A stretch of DNA of 64,000 nucleotides from Cupriavidus oxalaticus. GTDB taxonomy: Bacteria; Pseudomonadota; Gammaproteobacteria; Burkholderiales; Burkholderiaceae. Position 1 is the first letter of the stretch. Each line of letters starts with the position of its first letter. Both the position numbers and the translations under genes were made by a program. Positions 63,808-64,000 of this stretch are shown here, in pieces. The notes beneath the pieces were generated by a model. It made no database searches and was not told the origin of the DNA. It saw nothing but the letters and a program-made list of their open reading frames with translations. The DNA lies in the NCBI RefSeq assembly GCF_016894385.1, contig NZ_CP069812.1:3538501-3602500 (forward strand), read 5' to 3'.

Positions 63808-64000
63808 ATAACAAGTGTGTCTCAAGCTTGCGCTCAGGACACCGCTCACTACAGGTTGAGTTCTCGCATTTGTGCCGTATTCCAAGTCATCTTTCGATCA
63901 CTTAAATACATTTTGGTTGATACAATCACAACCCGGTATCGCGTTTTGTGCTACAGCGTCTCATCAACGCTCGCGCGACACCTTTACTACATCCCATATT
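63808..64000 (-). other. Partial 16S-23S internal transcribed spacer
   Basis: 193 bp upstream of 23S in transcription sense, running off the window. It contains the pre-23S processing stem (CTTGTTATAGGG). No tRNA is visible in this part; tRNA-Ile/Ala, if present, and 16S lie beyond the right edge. Confidence 0.8.

Overview
This is a GC-rich chromosomal window from a betaproteobacterium of the Burkholderiaceae. The protein sequences read like Cupriavidus, close to C. necator or C. taiwanensis; this genus call rests on recognition of the proteins, not a search. Almost everything from 18.6 kb onward is on the minus strand and is core transcription and translation machinery.

Region 1 (1-18.5 kb) is housekeeping. 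It holds the 3' part of a class A penicillin-binding protein, cyaY, an LptM-like lipoprotein with lysA, and a minus-strand run of lipoprotein, ECF sigma factor, anti-sigma factor, msrP and msrQ. The run suggests a sigma-controlled periplasmic methionine-sulfoxide repair unit. Next come the System II cytochrome c maturation pair ccsB/resB, a dihaem cytochrome c4, engB, hemB, a CorA-type transporter, dsbD and cutA.

Region 2 (18.6-33.2 kb) is the ribosomal superoperon on the minus strand. In transcription order it is rplC-rplD-rplW-rplB-rpsS-rplV-rpsC-rplP-rpmC-rpsQ (S10), then rplN-rplX-rplE-rpsN-rpsH-rplF-rplR-rpsE-rpmD-rplO-secY-infA-rpmJ (spc), then rpsM-rpsK-rpsD-rpoA-rplQ (alpha). Readable promoters lie upstream of rplC and rplN. 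Terminator-like hairpins lie between rpsK and rpsD, in other gaps of the alpha operon, and after rplQ.

Region 3 (33.3-38.5 kb) is the unusual part. The expected rpsJ-rplC junction is interrupted by a catabolic cassette: an AraC-family regulator diverging from a four-gene operon. That operon encodes a dienelactone-hydrolase/SnoaL fusion, a short-chain dehydrogenase, a StyA-type flavoprotein monooxygenase and its flavin reductase. The set resembles indole-oxidation clusters (iif/ind type). It is separated from rpsJ by a strong hairpin terminator, but no terminator is visible between it and the rplC promoter.

Region 4 (38.7-44 kb) is the str operon (rpsL-rpsG-fusA-tufA-rpsJ) with a clear rpsL promoter, followed by recQ. 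Region 5 (46-60.4 kb) is tRNA-Tyr, tRNA-Gly, tRNA-Thr, tufB, tRNA-Trp, secE, nusG, rplKAJL and rpoBC, with a consensus promoter just before tRNA-Tyr. The two tuf genes are virtually identical in DNA, implying gene conversion. Region 6 (60.6-64 kb) is the distal part of an rRNA operon: 5S, 23S and part of the 16S-23S spacer, with 16S beyond the window edge.
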